Assembly (NCBI GenBank): GCA_022749755.1
Contig: CM040452.1
Location: 4,420,350-4,484,349 of the forward strand
Reading direction: 5' to 3'
DNA: 64,000 nt
Source of the DNA: Azadirachta indica
Lineage: Eukaryota; Streptophyta; Magnoliopsida; Sapindales; Meliaceae
Numbering within the stretch: the stretch's first letter is position 1; the number at the start of each line of letters is the position of its first letter. Positions 10,971-24,600 of this stretch are shown here, piece after piece. The position numbers and the translations under genes are program-made. The notes beneath the pieces are model-generated. The model saw only the letters and a list, made by a program, of their open reading frames with translations, was not told where the DNA came from and did no database searches.

Positions 10971-13556
10971 TCAATAAGGGATATATTATCGATAAGGTGA
11001 AAAAAAAAAAAACTTGATGAATCGAAACATATCAAAATAATGCACTAAATCGAACCAATTGGTTTAGTTTAATTTGAATAGTTTTGGTTGAATTAGTTCA
11101 TTGTTTTAGTTTAATTTTTTATTTGAATCATCAAAATTGAAAACAAAAGTAAAACCATTTACAATTATTCTAAGTATTAAGATAAGATAAAAAATTTAGT
11201 TCTTTAATTCGATCAAAACGAAAAATTGAATCAAATCAATTGCTTCAATTTTGATTTAGTTCTATATTTTTAATTTTTTTGCTTATATTTTAAGAATTCA
11301 AATCAAAATTTGGGCATTCCTAATGGTTGAGAAAAAAGAAAAAAAGTGAAAGTATATTATTAAGGAAGACAAAATTTTTAACAAAAATTCTCAACAGTTT
11401 TTAAATGATGAAAGAAGAGTTGTTGCTGTAACGTTAAGCTGCATGAACTGTTTTTCTTATTTCTAACCCACACGAATATCACATATACAATCGGCAAAAT
11501 GAAAACAAAAATAAAAACAAAATACTAACACAAATATAATATTTCATAATTATCTTAAAATATTCAAAACTTTTAGCGTTTGATAAATTAATTTAATCAT
11601 TAATTTATAAAATGTTAAAATTGTGCTTTATTTTTAGTTGATTAAAATAATTTTGCAATAAATAATCACCCTCAAATTAATAGGATATGGTTAAGGTGAA
11701 ATTTTAATATACCTTTTATATTTTTTAATTTTTTAGTTTAAAAATTGTTTTGATATAAAGATTAAAATTTTATTTAGTGTTATTGACTTTTATTTAATTT
11801 TAAAAATATAATTAAAAAGTATTTGATATATACAAATTTTTAGTTGGGATCATTCACTTTCTAAATAATATTTAATTTCTTGTAATTTTATTTTACGTCG
11901 TTGTTAATCATAAATGAAGTCTAAGACACTAAGATTTATTTGTATTTGCAGTTATTTTAAAGTTATTTATGTAGAGTATAATTATAAATGTATAAATTCT
12001 GTTAACATCTTTGTTAACTTCTTGTTAACGGCATGTAATGGCGAGGATTTGATAGAAAAAGGAAGGTAAATTGTATTCTTCATTAAATAAATAACTAAAA
12101 AAAATCTATATTGAAGGTAAATTATTATACTATAAAAATCTATACTTATTATATTATCATAATTATAAATTATTATAAGAAAGAAGGATTTTTAAAATAT
12201 TTTATTTTTTATAAATTATTTTTATTTCATTTATATTATAGTTTTTTAATTATTTTATTTATAAATACTTCACCGTTGTTGCTGACACGGTCAAAATTGG
12301 CCATCATAGTTGGTCGAGAGCGACAATTGTCGTTTTTTATTTTTTAAATAAATATTAATAAAAAGTAATATATTAAATGTATAAAAAATTGACACATAAA
12401 AATGATTTAATAGTTCATTTCAATTCTTGTTACTTAGTAATAAAAATATGCAATATTATTCTTCATTCCACCTAATTAATTGACGATTAAAACTAATAGA
12501 TAAAGATATTTTTTGAATACTTTTAGAATCACAAGACTTAATCAATTTGTTAACTTAAAACTAAAATATTTTTAATTCATGAAAGTATTATTATATTTCT
12601 TATTCATATTAAACTTATTTAATGTAGATTGCCTTTTCTCATGAAAAAATTTGTTGCTTCATATGTTAACAATGTCAAACTATCGAGCGCAAAATTGATG
12701 AAATTTTGTTTCTTATATAAATATTATATTTCAACTTTTCTGATACATATATGCATAAAAAAACAATAAATCTTCATAATATCCTTAGCATTATGTTCTT
12801 TATGCTTTAATAACATAGTTTTTATTTTTATTTTTATTTAATTTTAATTATTCTTAACTAAAAACTATATAAACAAGTTTAAGTTATTGGAGAAAATTAA
12901 AGATAAGAAATTTATGTCTTTGAGACAAATTTTACACCTTTAAAAACCCCTATTATAAGATTATGAAGTTAGTTAATGCCCTCCATTGTTCAATACTACA
13001 AAATTGAGTTTTCTTATTAAAATATTCTTGACATACATTCTTAACATATGTATGAAATATAAGATTTAAATCATATTCTCCTAATAAATACATAATAATA
13101 AATATTAAATCAAGAGTTTTTTAATGTTTATTTTATAAAAAAATGTCTTCTTCTTTTGTAAATAAAATAACAACGGTTTCATGTTGATTTATAATATTTC
13201 TATCTATCTTTTATAACATAACTAAAATTTACTCTAATAAATTCAAAGTTTGATACTACTCAAATTAAAATTTAATACATAATTTAGGACACGAGTAGGA
13301 ATTATTGTTATTCATGATCATACATTCCACCTAATATACTCTCTCCACTTCATATGGAATGCATAGGCACATGGTTTTATGTTAAGAATTTGGACCCATA
13401 TATAAATGAATAGTAAGCTTCAATGAAGCCTATAAATCATGCATAATATGTAGAAAGAGGAAAATAGGCAGCTAGTTTCTTAGCCTTATTTTAATTTTGT
13501 GGTATGTGGTAGAGGTTGATGATGGGCTTCTTCTTGTATTGAATTGATTGATAGAC

Positions 13557-13609
13557 ACACTCGCTCACTCACTCACTCACTCACTCACTCACTCGCTCAC
13601 TCACTCACT
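13557..13609. repeat. CTCA tetranucleotide microsatellite
   Basis: About thirteen CTCA/CTCG units run in tandem, with two CTCG interruptions. The reading frame through it is an artefact of the repeat. Confidence 0.9.
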
Positions 13610-14472
13610 AGGACCATTTGGCTTTGGGACCATAAATTTCTTCTCTTTACTTTTTTTATATCATATAAAGTGCAATTTCTCATTGTGTTGGTCTTAATCA
13701 ATAAGAGTTGGAAAAGAAAGCTTGCCCTTTTGTTGGCTTGCTTGCTTGCTATGTCCATTATTGTTCTTGGCACATGCACTTTGGTTTTCCTTTTTTTTTT
13801 TTTATTTAATTTAATTATCCACCTCATTTTCCCTTTCTTTTAGAACCAAAAACAATCTTCTTTGCCAAATTATCTCTTAATTTCTCAAGTGGGTTTTCCT
13901 TTTCCAATGTGACCTTTGCATTACATTTATTTTCTTTAAATTTTCTTATAATTTAAAATTTAAAAAATTAAAAAATTATATATTAAGCATAATATATTTT
14001 TTTAATTCTTAAAATGTCAGTATTCTTTATTGTTCCTTTTCTTGAAAATTTGTTTCCAGAATGTAGTACAAGATGTATTAAATCATATCTTACATTTCTC
14101 TTTTATTCTACCACAGGATAATGTTTTATTCAAAAGCTTTTTATTTAAATATCATTTTGAACGTGCAAGTGGGGTCAAAGTAAAACAGCAACAACCCAGA
14201 TCTTTACATTATTTTTAGTATTATTAAAACAATTAAAATTAAAATTAAAATTAAAGCTAAAATTTGTATAATAATATTTTTATTTGAATTTTGCGTATAT
14301 TATCCAAAGCAATATTGATACCGACGATAAATATTAAATAATTACTAAAAATTATAATCTCAATTTTGAAAGTGAAATTGGAATTTCATCATTAAATACG
14401 AGTTAAGAGACTTAAATGCAGTGAGATAAAATCAAGTACGACGCACTTTATCTCATAATATTTTGCTGACAT

Positions 14473-14482
14473 GCCACGTGTC
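14473..14482 (+). promoter_or_regulatory. G-box/ABRE-type element
   Basis: GCCACGTGTC is a perfect CACGTG core in an ABRE-like context, about 500-550 bp upstream of the CT-rich leader of the PRAF-type gene. bZIP or bHLH factors bind such sites. Assignment to this gene is by position only. Confidence 0.35.
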
Positions 14483-14989
14483 AACAATAATTTCCATTTG
14501 GCGACCCGAATCCTCGATTTCTTTGCCAAATTTTCCGTCATGCAATTCCCCAGCTTTCTCAGCCACCAAACAGCGGGAGGACGAAAATTTCCAAAAAAGC
14601 AAGAAAAGAAAAATTACGGCGGTGACGGCCATAAACAAGTGTCAAAAGGAAGCGGAAAAACAGAAGTAAATATTGAGCTAATAACCACCGGATCCCCTTT
14701 TTTCATATTTCCTCAAATAATGTGCATAACGTTTCCATTTGTAATCAAGTAGGTCCAAAGTTCCCCTGAAATGACTGAAATACCATTCATCTTAGTCTTT
14801 CCCTCACTTCTCTTTAATTGGGAACCTATTTGATACATGTTAAAACTGTATGCCAATTTGAGAAAATGTAAAGAATTAGGGATCTATACGTTATTAATCA
14901 AAATTTTAGTAGATTATCCTAACTTTAAAGTCTATTCAGTCAATTCGACATGCTTTATTTCCATTTTCTCATTTTCTCTCTCCTTCGCT

Positions 14990-15512
14990 TCACAGCCGTA
15001 GACAACACCAAATTTTTTATTGCTTTTTATTAATAAGCACACACTCTCTCTCTAGCCATCTCTCTCTTTTCTCTCTGCAAACTGCTGATCAGATCGTATC
15101 GTATAATTTTCTCTTAGATTTTCTCCCACTTTCTCGGCCCGATTTTCTCGCTTAGTCAAGCACCGTAGTTTTTACGTTCTGCTTGATCGATTCTTGCTCA
15201 CTGAAGCTACACTTTTTAGTCTTCAGTTTAGCGGACTCTATGTAGTTTGTTGTCATTGATTTGAGCTGCTGTTACTTCGCGGTTGGTGCAATTGAGCGAA
15301 GGGATTGGGGTTGAAGTGAGTGATCGTGATGATTGAGCTTAGTATTTTGATAGATTTGGGGGTATTTAATGATGGTGTGAATTTAGGGTTTAGTTTGGGA
15401 GTAAATGAGTTGATGAATGGAAGCGTTTGGTTTTGAGAATGGATGAGTCGACGATTAAAGTGGAAGATTATTAGTGTGTAGTTATTTTTTAGTTTTGAGA
15501 AGCTTTGTGATA
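14990..15512 (+). other. 5' leader of the PRAF-type gene
   Basis: A pyrimidine-rich stretch (CTCTCTCTAGCC and CTCTCTCTTTTCTCTCTG, 15045-15080) typical of plant TATA-less transcription starts precedes the ATG at 15513. The transcription start is not visible precisely and a leader intron cannot be excluded. Confidence 0.4.
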
Positions 15513-15659
15513 ATGTCAAGGACCGATAGGATGGCTGCGGATCTTAGCCGGACTGGCCCTGTTGAAAGGGACGTTGAACAGGTACTCCTTAGTTATGCTG
15601 TTATTGTCTCTTGGATTGTTTATTGATTTACATGCTTTAATTGCGAATTCAGCTGGTTA

Positions 15660-15696
<37 letters not shown>

Positions 15697-18600
15697 TTTT
15701 TGCTTGTAATTGTGAAGAAATTATTGCAATGATGTCGTTATGTATATACTTGCAGCGTGTTTTTGGTTATGTTGGTTGATATTAGTAAAATCTTTAGTGT
15801 GCTTCAGGGGTTTGTTTGTTGATCACTAAGCCATAACTTCTACCATGGAAGTAGCTATGGAATGTTTGATATGGGGTAGAAAATATTTGAGTCAGCTGAT
15901 TTGATGTCTTTGTTGTACTTGACATGGTTCTATTTGCCAAACATTGCTTTTGTGGCGATTGGGATCATGGCTGGTGAGAGAAGATCTACTACTCCTAGTT
16001 TAGGAGGAGAGAAAAACGAGGTTCTAGTCTATGAATCCAGCAATCGAGGAGGAAGAATCTTATTTCTTTTTAGCAGTGAAAGGAGAGCATCTCATGGAAT
16101 GTGTGCCAAGCCATGTCAGTCTTGCGAGTTTTGTAGTTAAATCACTTTATTTATCTGCAGTGCTGTCAATCAAGATAGTCAAACATGATGTCTTAGAGTC
16201 TTGATGATTGAATATGACATCTAAAAATTAAGCTTAAGAAACTAGTAAACTCGATAATTCAAAATATTTGGCTTGTTCTAATTGAGTTTCTTTTGCAAAA
16301 GGGTTATGCTAGGTCTTAGAAGATCAAAATTTAAAGAAACAAGGCCGCTTAGGAATTAAAATGAGGAATAAGTGTAACATTTGAAATGTCTTGTTGACTT
16401 TTATTTTTTAGCATCAAAAGGTGGAGGAGGTGATAGAAAGAACAGAACAGATTTAGTGACAAGAATTTTCAGCTCACCTGCTATAGGAAGTGAGTTTTGT
16501 GGATTACCAAAAGGGCCCTTTACATCGGGACGCATTGTAGTTGCGGCCAAGCTTGGATTACAAGACCATGAAAAATAGAAGACACCAATGTTAAAGTAAA
16601 CTAGTCTTCCAGCTTCAACCTTACTCCTCTTATGTCTTTTCTTAACCCTCTGGTACTAGTGGGTGGAGTAAATAAAAGTATGGATATGTTTACTTACTGA
16701 GTTGATGAAGCTCTAACAATCACATTCTTGGAGGATTATCTTCTTAAGGAAGGTAACCCAGGCCATTTGTGGGTTATGCAAGATAAGTAACACTTCCAAG
16801 TGATTTCCTGCTGCCTGATCTTCGTGATTACAATAGTCTTTAACTTAGACACCCAGCAAAAAGGGAGGTGAGTTCTTTAAGAATTTCCTTCTTGTTGTAG
16901 GTGGGGTGTTAGTTGGTAGTAGAAAGATCAATGTTTTCTCTCTGAAAGAGTTTGTGCCAAAACAATGCTATGCAAAAAGAAGTGTGATTCTGTGTGCATT
17001 CGGCATTTACTTTTCTCTTCATATTGGTGTTTAACAAGTCCAGATGTATGACCTTGTAGACCACCTGCTGCAGCGCTACTTTGGTTGGTACAAATTACAC
17101 AGGGTTAGTTCTAATGCTTGAGGTGCTATTCTTTGTATAGGTGATTAATTATATGTACCATATGCATTGTTGTTTGCCAAGCAGGAGGAGAACATGCATG
17201 AGGATTTTAGGTTTTAAGACATTATATGATGCAGTAATGATTTCAGAATGTGTTATGAAAGAAAGTATTCTAATGCAGTCATGTTCTATTGGAGCCCAAC
17301 ACACCTGTCTCTTGATTTTGCAATCCAAATCAGAATTGATATTGTTGGGATGTTCTATGGAGGTATTCTGCCCTTGATTTCTTGTTGATTAAGAAGGGAA
17401 AAAACAGTGGATAGGCTCTTTATGAAGGGAAATAACAGTGGATAGGGTCTATATAAAGCAGCATACCTTGTTCTGTTTTGAGATCTCAAATGGGTTACAC
17501 TGCAGATAGAGTGTGTTGCTTTAGTGTTATATGTACTCTGGCTTGCCAATATGTCAGGGTTTTCACTTTCTGCTGAAATCTTGACACCTCTTTATATTTT
17601 TGTGTCATTTGAATATGCACTTAAGATTCTATCTTCGTTTACTTCTGCTGGTGTTGTTTCCACCTCTTAGTTACAATTTTATTCTTCACCTGCAAATTTG
17701 GTGCATATGCTTATGCTAGGATCTTGGATGATCTTTACAACAGGCCATTACTGCGCTTAAAAAGGGGGCATACCTGCTCAAGTATGGAAGAAGGGGGAAG
17801 CCCAAGTTTTGTCCTTTTCGACTTTCCAATGTAAGTTGGTCCAACTTTTACTGAAACATCTTGTCAATGTATTTCTTTGTTTTCTCCCTTTTTGTCTTTA
17901 AAGTGTGTGTATCAATTCTTTATCTTTCCCCATCTACTATGCAATTATTTGAATTATTAGGGACCAATATATCCATGTTGAAGTCTGTGGGTATTGGATT
18001 TTCTTTTTCCTTAACAGAAATTTGTTTTTATATTTTAACAACATAGGATTATGATTAGTTGTGCTACTGTCATTATGCAATTGTAACCTTTCAACCTATT
18101 TATTTGGGGAAACCATGTGTGGGTAGCCCTTCTACATCTACTCAAATGAACATGGGGCTGTTTTATGAATCACTTGAAATTTGAACATGGTCTGAAAATC
18201 TCTGGGTAGTTCCCCAAGGTAAATACACATTTATTATGTGCATTCTAGCCACACGTTCATGGCTAAACAACTTAAGAATAGTTTCTTGCTACTTCTTATA
18301 AAAGAAAGTTCCTTACTATTAGAATTTATCAGATGATGTAATGACTGATTTTTGTTTAATATTAAGCTAGTTGGGTTCTAAACAACAGACCAGCATATAT
18401 TAATTGCAAAATAAATTCTAAATGAGTAAATACAATTTAATCTATTCAAATATAAAATTGTTTCTTCTTTTTCATAAGTTTGTTTTATCTTTAACACACT
18501 CATCCCATGGACATGTAGTGATATTACTCAGTTTTCTGTTATTCGTGCTTCTGTTGGGTATGTTTATCAAATGACTATTGATATTTTAATCATTTGATGA

Positions 18601-21600
18601 TGTGCTTGTATTGATTGTGATATGTGGAGCAGAAAAGGTGGGCGGGTGGTTGGGAAACACTAATGTTGATTTCTATTGAAGTGAATTTCTGGTCAGTAGG
18701 CAATGCTGACCAGGTTATGTCTTTCCTACTTAACTATTAAAAACTTGACTACTTTTTGTAGCAGCTTTTCATAGTAATTACACTAACATACACTAGAAAC
18801 ATATAAACCCATTGCTATTGCAAATAAAATAAGAAATCATCAAGCCAGACTACTGGCAATGACAATTCAACATCAAAGACCGATAAATGGTCAAAGAAAA
18901 GATAAAAGCAATAGGGATCTAGATCTAGGATCTGAGAATCACATCTTCATGTTGACACACGGGAATACTGGTAGCTCTGTAGCTGCAGTGGCAGTAATGG
19001 CAGCTATCTGTGGTGATTCCCATGCAACCATTTGAATGTGGTCCTGTCTTCAATGTTTGTTGCTCTGTATTTATATGTACAGGTTTGCACCATTGATGAA
19101 TTATCTATCTGTAATTTATTGCTGCCGATTGTTGAACCTAGATGCTAGATAATTGATTGTGTCATTGCTTTCAGCTTCTAATTCAAAAAAAATTAAAAAA
19201 ATGTCATTGCTTATAGGATGAGTCTGTTTTGATATGGTTCTCGGGGAAAGAGGAGAAGCACCTTAAACTAAGCCATGTGTCTCGAATCATCTCCGGACAA
19301 CGCACTGTAAGTGTCTCTCTGTAGAGAAAACATATTTTCCTAGCTACTCTGCCATGATTTTACAATGTTTTGCGGAATAGGGTCACTTGACTGCAGCATG
19401 TGTTAGTAACATAAATGAAAAGCTGTTCGAGTGCCAACCAATGTTTTGATGTCTTTTTGTAAGTTGTATAGTTCTATAAGAAAATTGTTAGCATGATTAA
19501 AAAACATTTTCTGTACATGTAGATATCTATATCTTATGTGTAATTCATCTTCCTAACTGCCTCGTAAAGTCCAATGCAATGAATTATCATTGATGTCTAA
19601 CTTGTTTCCTTGTTCATCATCTTCAATTGATATCCAAGAAAAACCCTCTACACCTGTTACTATTTCAACTGTACTTGCGAATTTATTATATAGTTTTGGC
19701 TGATGAAGTCCATGACCAGATGCCAGTCTAACTTAAATTGAATCTTGGGAGTTGTAATCCGATGTTAACTAAAGTTTACGTAGAGTGGGGCTATTACATG
19801 AGAAAAGTTTCCAATTATTAAATATCTAAACGTAGTTACTAAATATTGTTTCAATATTATTTTCGTGACGTCACATGTCTCAAGACTTGTACCCATATGC
19901 TTGACATTATGCCTCGGTTGATTCATATTCACATCTTCTATTAACTTGCAAGTGGCTGAATTCGTTTGTTCTTGCTGAATTTTCTTCTTGCTTTGTGTTC
20001 GACTGTCATGCTGCATTTGCAGTTCCAGACTGTAGTTTATTTCATAATGTAGTCTTAGGCTTTTTATTTGTATTCATGTTTATTCTCTTTCTGTCAGACT
20101 CTTGCAATCATATCATATTTTTTGTGTTTTAATGCTACAAGCTGATTAGATATCCCTATTTTTCTTTTCCAGCCTATCTTTCAAAGGTATCCACGACCTG
20201 AGAAGGAATACCAGTCATTTTCTCTTATATATAATGACAGGTCACTAGATCTGGTAAGAACATTCTTCATCTGACCCATTGGGTCTATTTTCTTTTTGTT
20301 TTTTTTCCTAAGTCATGCATTTGTTTGTTGACAAGATCCTTCTATTTTTACCCATTCTTTTGTGCTATATACTGATGGTTTATGGATCTTTTGACTGTAG
20401 AAGTTTTATTATAATCTAGTGATCTGATTTTATTACTAGATTTGCAAAGATAAAGATGAAGCTGAGGTATGGTTTAGTGGATTAAAAGCATTAATTTCGC
20501 GTAGCCATCATAGAAAATGGAGAACAGAATCAAGGAGTGATGGAATTCCATCTGAAGCAAATAGCCCAAGAACATACACCCGGAGAAGCTCTCCTTTGAA
20601 TTCTCCATTTGGGAGCAATGATAGCTTGCAGAAGGTATAATGATTTACTATAACTCTGTTTTTCCTCCAGTAAGACTGTAATACTGAGTCTTCTTTTGTC
20701 TTCAACTCAGGATGGGGGAGATCATCTACGCCTTCAAAGTCCATATGACAGTCCCCCTAAGAATGGTCTGGATAAAACATATTCAGATGTGGTACTGTAT
20801 GCTGTTCCTCCCAAAGGTTTCTTCCCCTCGGATTCGGCTAGTGCCTCAGTTCATTCTCTGTCATCAGGAGGCTCAGATAGTGTTCATGGTCATATGAGGG
20901 CAATGGGAATGGATGCTTTTAGGGTCAGCCTATCAAGTGCTGTTAGCTCATCAAGCCAAGGATCTGGTCATGATGATGGTGATGCTTTGGGGGATGTTTT
21001 TATTTGGGGGGAAGGCACGGGGGATGGTGTTTTAGGTGGTGGACCTAACAGAATTGGAAGTTGTTTCGGTGTCAAAATGGATTCTTTATTGCCCAAGGCT
21101 TTGGAATCGGCAGTAGTACTTGATGTCCAGAATATTGCCTGTGGTGGACGGCATGCGGCCTTAGTAACGAAGCAAGGAGAGATTTTTTTTCCTGGGGAGA
21201 GGAATCAGGAGGCAGGCTTGGCCATGGTGTAGACTCTGATGTTTTGCACCCAAAGCTTATTGATGCCCTCAGTAATATGAACATTGAGCTTGTTGCTTGT
21301 GGTGAGTATCATACTTGTGCCGTAACACTGTCTGGTGATTTGTATTCATGGGGTGATGGGACTTACAATTTTGGTCTTCTTGGTCACGGAAATGAAGTCA
21401 GTCATTGGGTTCCAAAAAGAGTAAATGGACCCTTGGAGGGCATACATGTATCATCCATCTCTTGTGGACCCTGGCACACAGCTGTTGTAACCTCAGCTGG
21501 CCAATTGTTTACATTCGGTGATGGTACATTTGGTGTTTTGGGCCATGGAGATAGGACAAGTGTCTCTATGCCAAGGGAAGTGGAATCTCTTAAGGGGCTT

Positions 21601-24600
21601 CGAACTGTTCGAGCAGCTTGCGGTGTTTGGCATACTGCTGCTGTTGTTGAAGTCATGGTAGGGAATTCAAGTTCCAGCAACTGCTCCTCGGGCAAGCTAT
21701 TTACTTGGGGAGATGGAGATAAAGGTCGACTAGGGCATGGTGACAAGGAGGCAAAACTTGTGCCTACTTGTGTTGCTGCTCTTGTTGAACCCAACTTTTG
21801 TCAAGTTGCTTGTGGACATAGTCTGACAGTTGCACTAACAACGGCAGGTCATGTTTACACTATGGGCAGTCCAGTATATGGTCAGCTAGGAAATCCACAA
21901 GCTGATGGAAAGCTCCCCACCCGTGTTGAAGGAAAGCTCTCTAAGAATTTTGTGGAGGAGATTGCTTGTGGTGCTTATCATGTATCAGTTTTAACTTCAA
22001 AAACTGAAGTTTACACTTGGGGAAAGGGAGCTAATGGTCGACTAGGTCATGGGGATACTGATGACAGGAATTCACCGAGTCTGGTAGAAGCTCTGAAAGA
22101 CAAGCAAGTTAAAAGTATTGCTTGTGGTACTAATTTTACAGCAGCTATCTGCCTTCATAAGTGGGTCTCTGGTGTTGATCAATCTATGTGCTCTGGTTGC
22201 CGCCTGCCATTTAATTTCAAAAGAAAACGTCATAATTGTTATAATTGTGGACTAGTTTTTTGTCATTCATGCAGCAGTAAGAAGTGTATGAAGGCTTCAA
22301 TGGCACCAAATCCCAACAAACCTTATCGTGTTTGTGATAATTGTTTTAATAAACTAAGAAAGGCCATTGAAATTGATGCTTCTTCTCAATCCTCTGTAAG
22401 TAGAAGAGGAAGCATTAATCAAGGGCCTAATGAGTTTATTGATAAAGATGAGAAGTTGGATACTAGGTCTCGTGCACAACTCGTGAGATTTTCTTCAATG
22501 GAATCTTTGAAGCAGTCAGAAAGCCGATCTAAAAGAAACAAGAAACTAGAGTTTAATAGCAGTCGTGTCTCACCTGTTCCAAATGGAGGCTCCCAATGGG
22601 GAGCACTCAATATTTCTAAGTCTTTTAATCCTATGTTTGGATCATCCAAGAAGTTCTTCTCAGCTTCTGTTCCTGGTTCAAGAATTGTATCTCGAGCAAC
22701 ATCCCCAATATCAAGACGCCCCAGTCCACCTCGTTCGACAACGCCAACCCCGACTCTGGGAGGACTTACCTCGCCAAAAATTGTTGTGGATGATGCAAAA
22801 AGGACCAATGACAGCCTTAGCCAAGAGGTTATTAAATTAAGAGCACAGGTATGTGCTTTTCCCTAATTTTGGTTACTATTCTAGTAAATTTACTTAAATT
22901 GTTGGTTTATAATCTTTCTTTCCATTGCAATAGATAGTAAAAGTAAATGAATGACTGCCAAAAAATTTCAGTATATCTGGATTAACTTAAGAGAATCGGG
23001 TGGATTTTAGACTTTTATGTCTTTGTTTTAAGTTGTATGACTTAGATAACATGACTGTTGTTTTCATTTGTGAACAGAAATGAGCATGGTCTATATATAG
23101 CCTATGAAATTCGGCTCTGAAACACTATTAGATTCAAATTCAACCTGAGTTATAATTAAGCAGACAACCAAGTAAAAGCATCCAGGTGCTCAAGCATTTA
23201 ATTCTGCACAGAAAATCACTTTAGCTGAGGTTTGGAATTTAAACCTGACCTTCATGAAAATTGGAGGGTTAGCAGTTAGTGTAGAGGTCTTCTATCCCCC
23301 CTTAATTTTATTAATTTTCATGAGTTTGTTGTGTGATGCCAAATTCTTTAGATATCTTTTATCATTATAGAATATCAGAAGCTCCGTGGAATTATGAATG
23401 CATTGAATCCAAAGCCCAAGATCTTACAGATTACTATTAAATACCTTAAATATTACTCCTGCATTTCGAGCAAATTGTTAAGGGTTGATCTGCGTAAAGT
23501 CGGCCTGTTAGGTGTACTCTTAAATTTGTGTGTCTGTTGGCATATTTAACTTTACCTGGTTGTCTGTTATGCATCATGCCTAATTAATCCTTCTCTTTTA
23601 GGTTGAGAATCTTACCCGCAAAGCTCAACTTCAAGAAGTTGAGCTTGAAAGGACAACTAAACAGTTGAAGGAGGCAATAGCAATTGCTGGGGAAGAGACT
23701 ACAAAATGCAAAGCAGCAAAGGAAGTGATCAAGTCATTGACTGCCCAAGTAAGATGGATATCTATATTCACAAGCATTATAACTTCTGAAATTATTGTTT
23801 GTAAGTGGCATGGAAATAAAGTATAATTCAATTCACCCTACAAACTGGATTTTTTTTTTTTCTTATTACAACTGATACTGTTGCATATATTTTCTGGAAA
23901 GATATTCCAGATTATATTATTTCTTTACATCAACATATATGTGCGTGTGTGTATTTTTATAAAGGTTTTGGATAAGACTGAGAAACCTCACCTGCAAAAC
24001 ACCAAACTCTTATCTCTTCTTATTTCTCTCGAACTCAGATGGCCTGGGAGCATCAAGCGTGCCCCAGGCCCTCAAGCTACACCCAGGGGGTAATATAAAC
24101 ATGTATACATATATACTGCTAAAGTGAGATTTAGAGTTATACTGGAGCTTGATTCTGTACATGTATATTATGTATTAATGCCTAAGCCAACTTTGCCAGT
24201 AACATTAAGATGAGGAGATACCAAGGACGAGAGATTTGTCAGTTGTACATTTCTTTGGCCTTTCCTTTAATCTTTTGATATTTTTCTGGGTTAAAACTCC
24301 CAGAATGCCTTCAATTTATCTGTAGCATAGTATAAGCTTCTGTAATTAAGGAGAATCTGTTTAGCAGTTCTGTTGATAAGGTTGAATCCAGATCTTTCCT
24401 GTTAACTTGTTCTATATGGGAATCAACGCAGCTGAGCTTTGTGGCTCTTTTAGCCTTCCCTGGAAGTTCTGCATAATTTAGCTCTATAGATGTATTTCAA
24501 TTGTCATTAGTTTGTTTGACTAAACAGTAGAAAAATGAAGGTTTTTTTTTTTCCCTTAATTCACATTTTCACTAGATTCTTGATGAAGTATAATGCTTAA

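Larger units (their letters stand above)
7185..12960. repeat. Tandem duplicon, right unit (B)
   Basis: This is the partner of 661-6300 in direct orientation. Relative to unit A it lacks the 855-bp LTR-like insertion and carries an extra block of about 1.7 kb (9235-10970). Confidence 0.85.
12961..14989. other. Intergenic region upstream of the PRAF-type gene
   Basis: No gene seen. It holds a CTCA microsatellite, AT-rich DNA, and toward the right the presumed promoter of the gene starting at 15513. The short open frames around 14450-14750 overlap on both strands and show no motif. Confidence 0.5.

Noticed and set aside
13544..13843. 99-codon protein starting in the CTCA microsatellite
   Set aside because: The first part is the repeat read as Leu-Thr-His-Ser; the rest is T-rich low complexity.
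15901..17377. Three short plus-strand proteins
   Set aside because: They lie inside a well-defined PRAF intron and have no recognisable domain.
22419..22808. Antisense reading frames across PRAF exon 6 (also 21402-21794)
   Set aside because: They mirror a strongly conserved coding exon and have no domain of their own.
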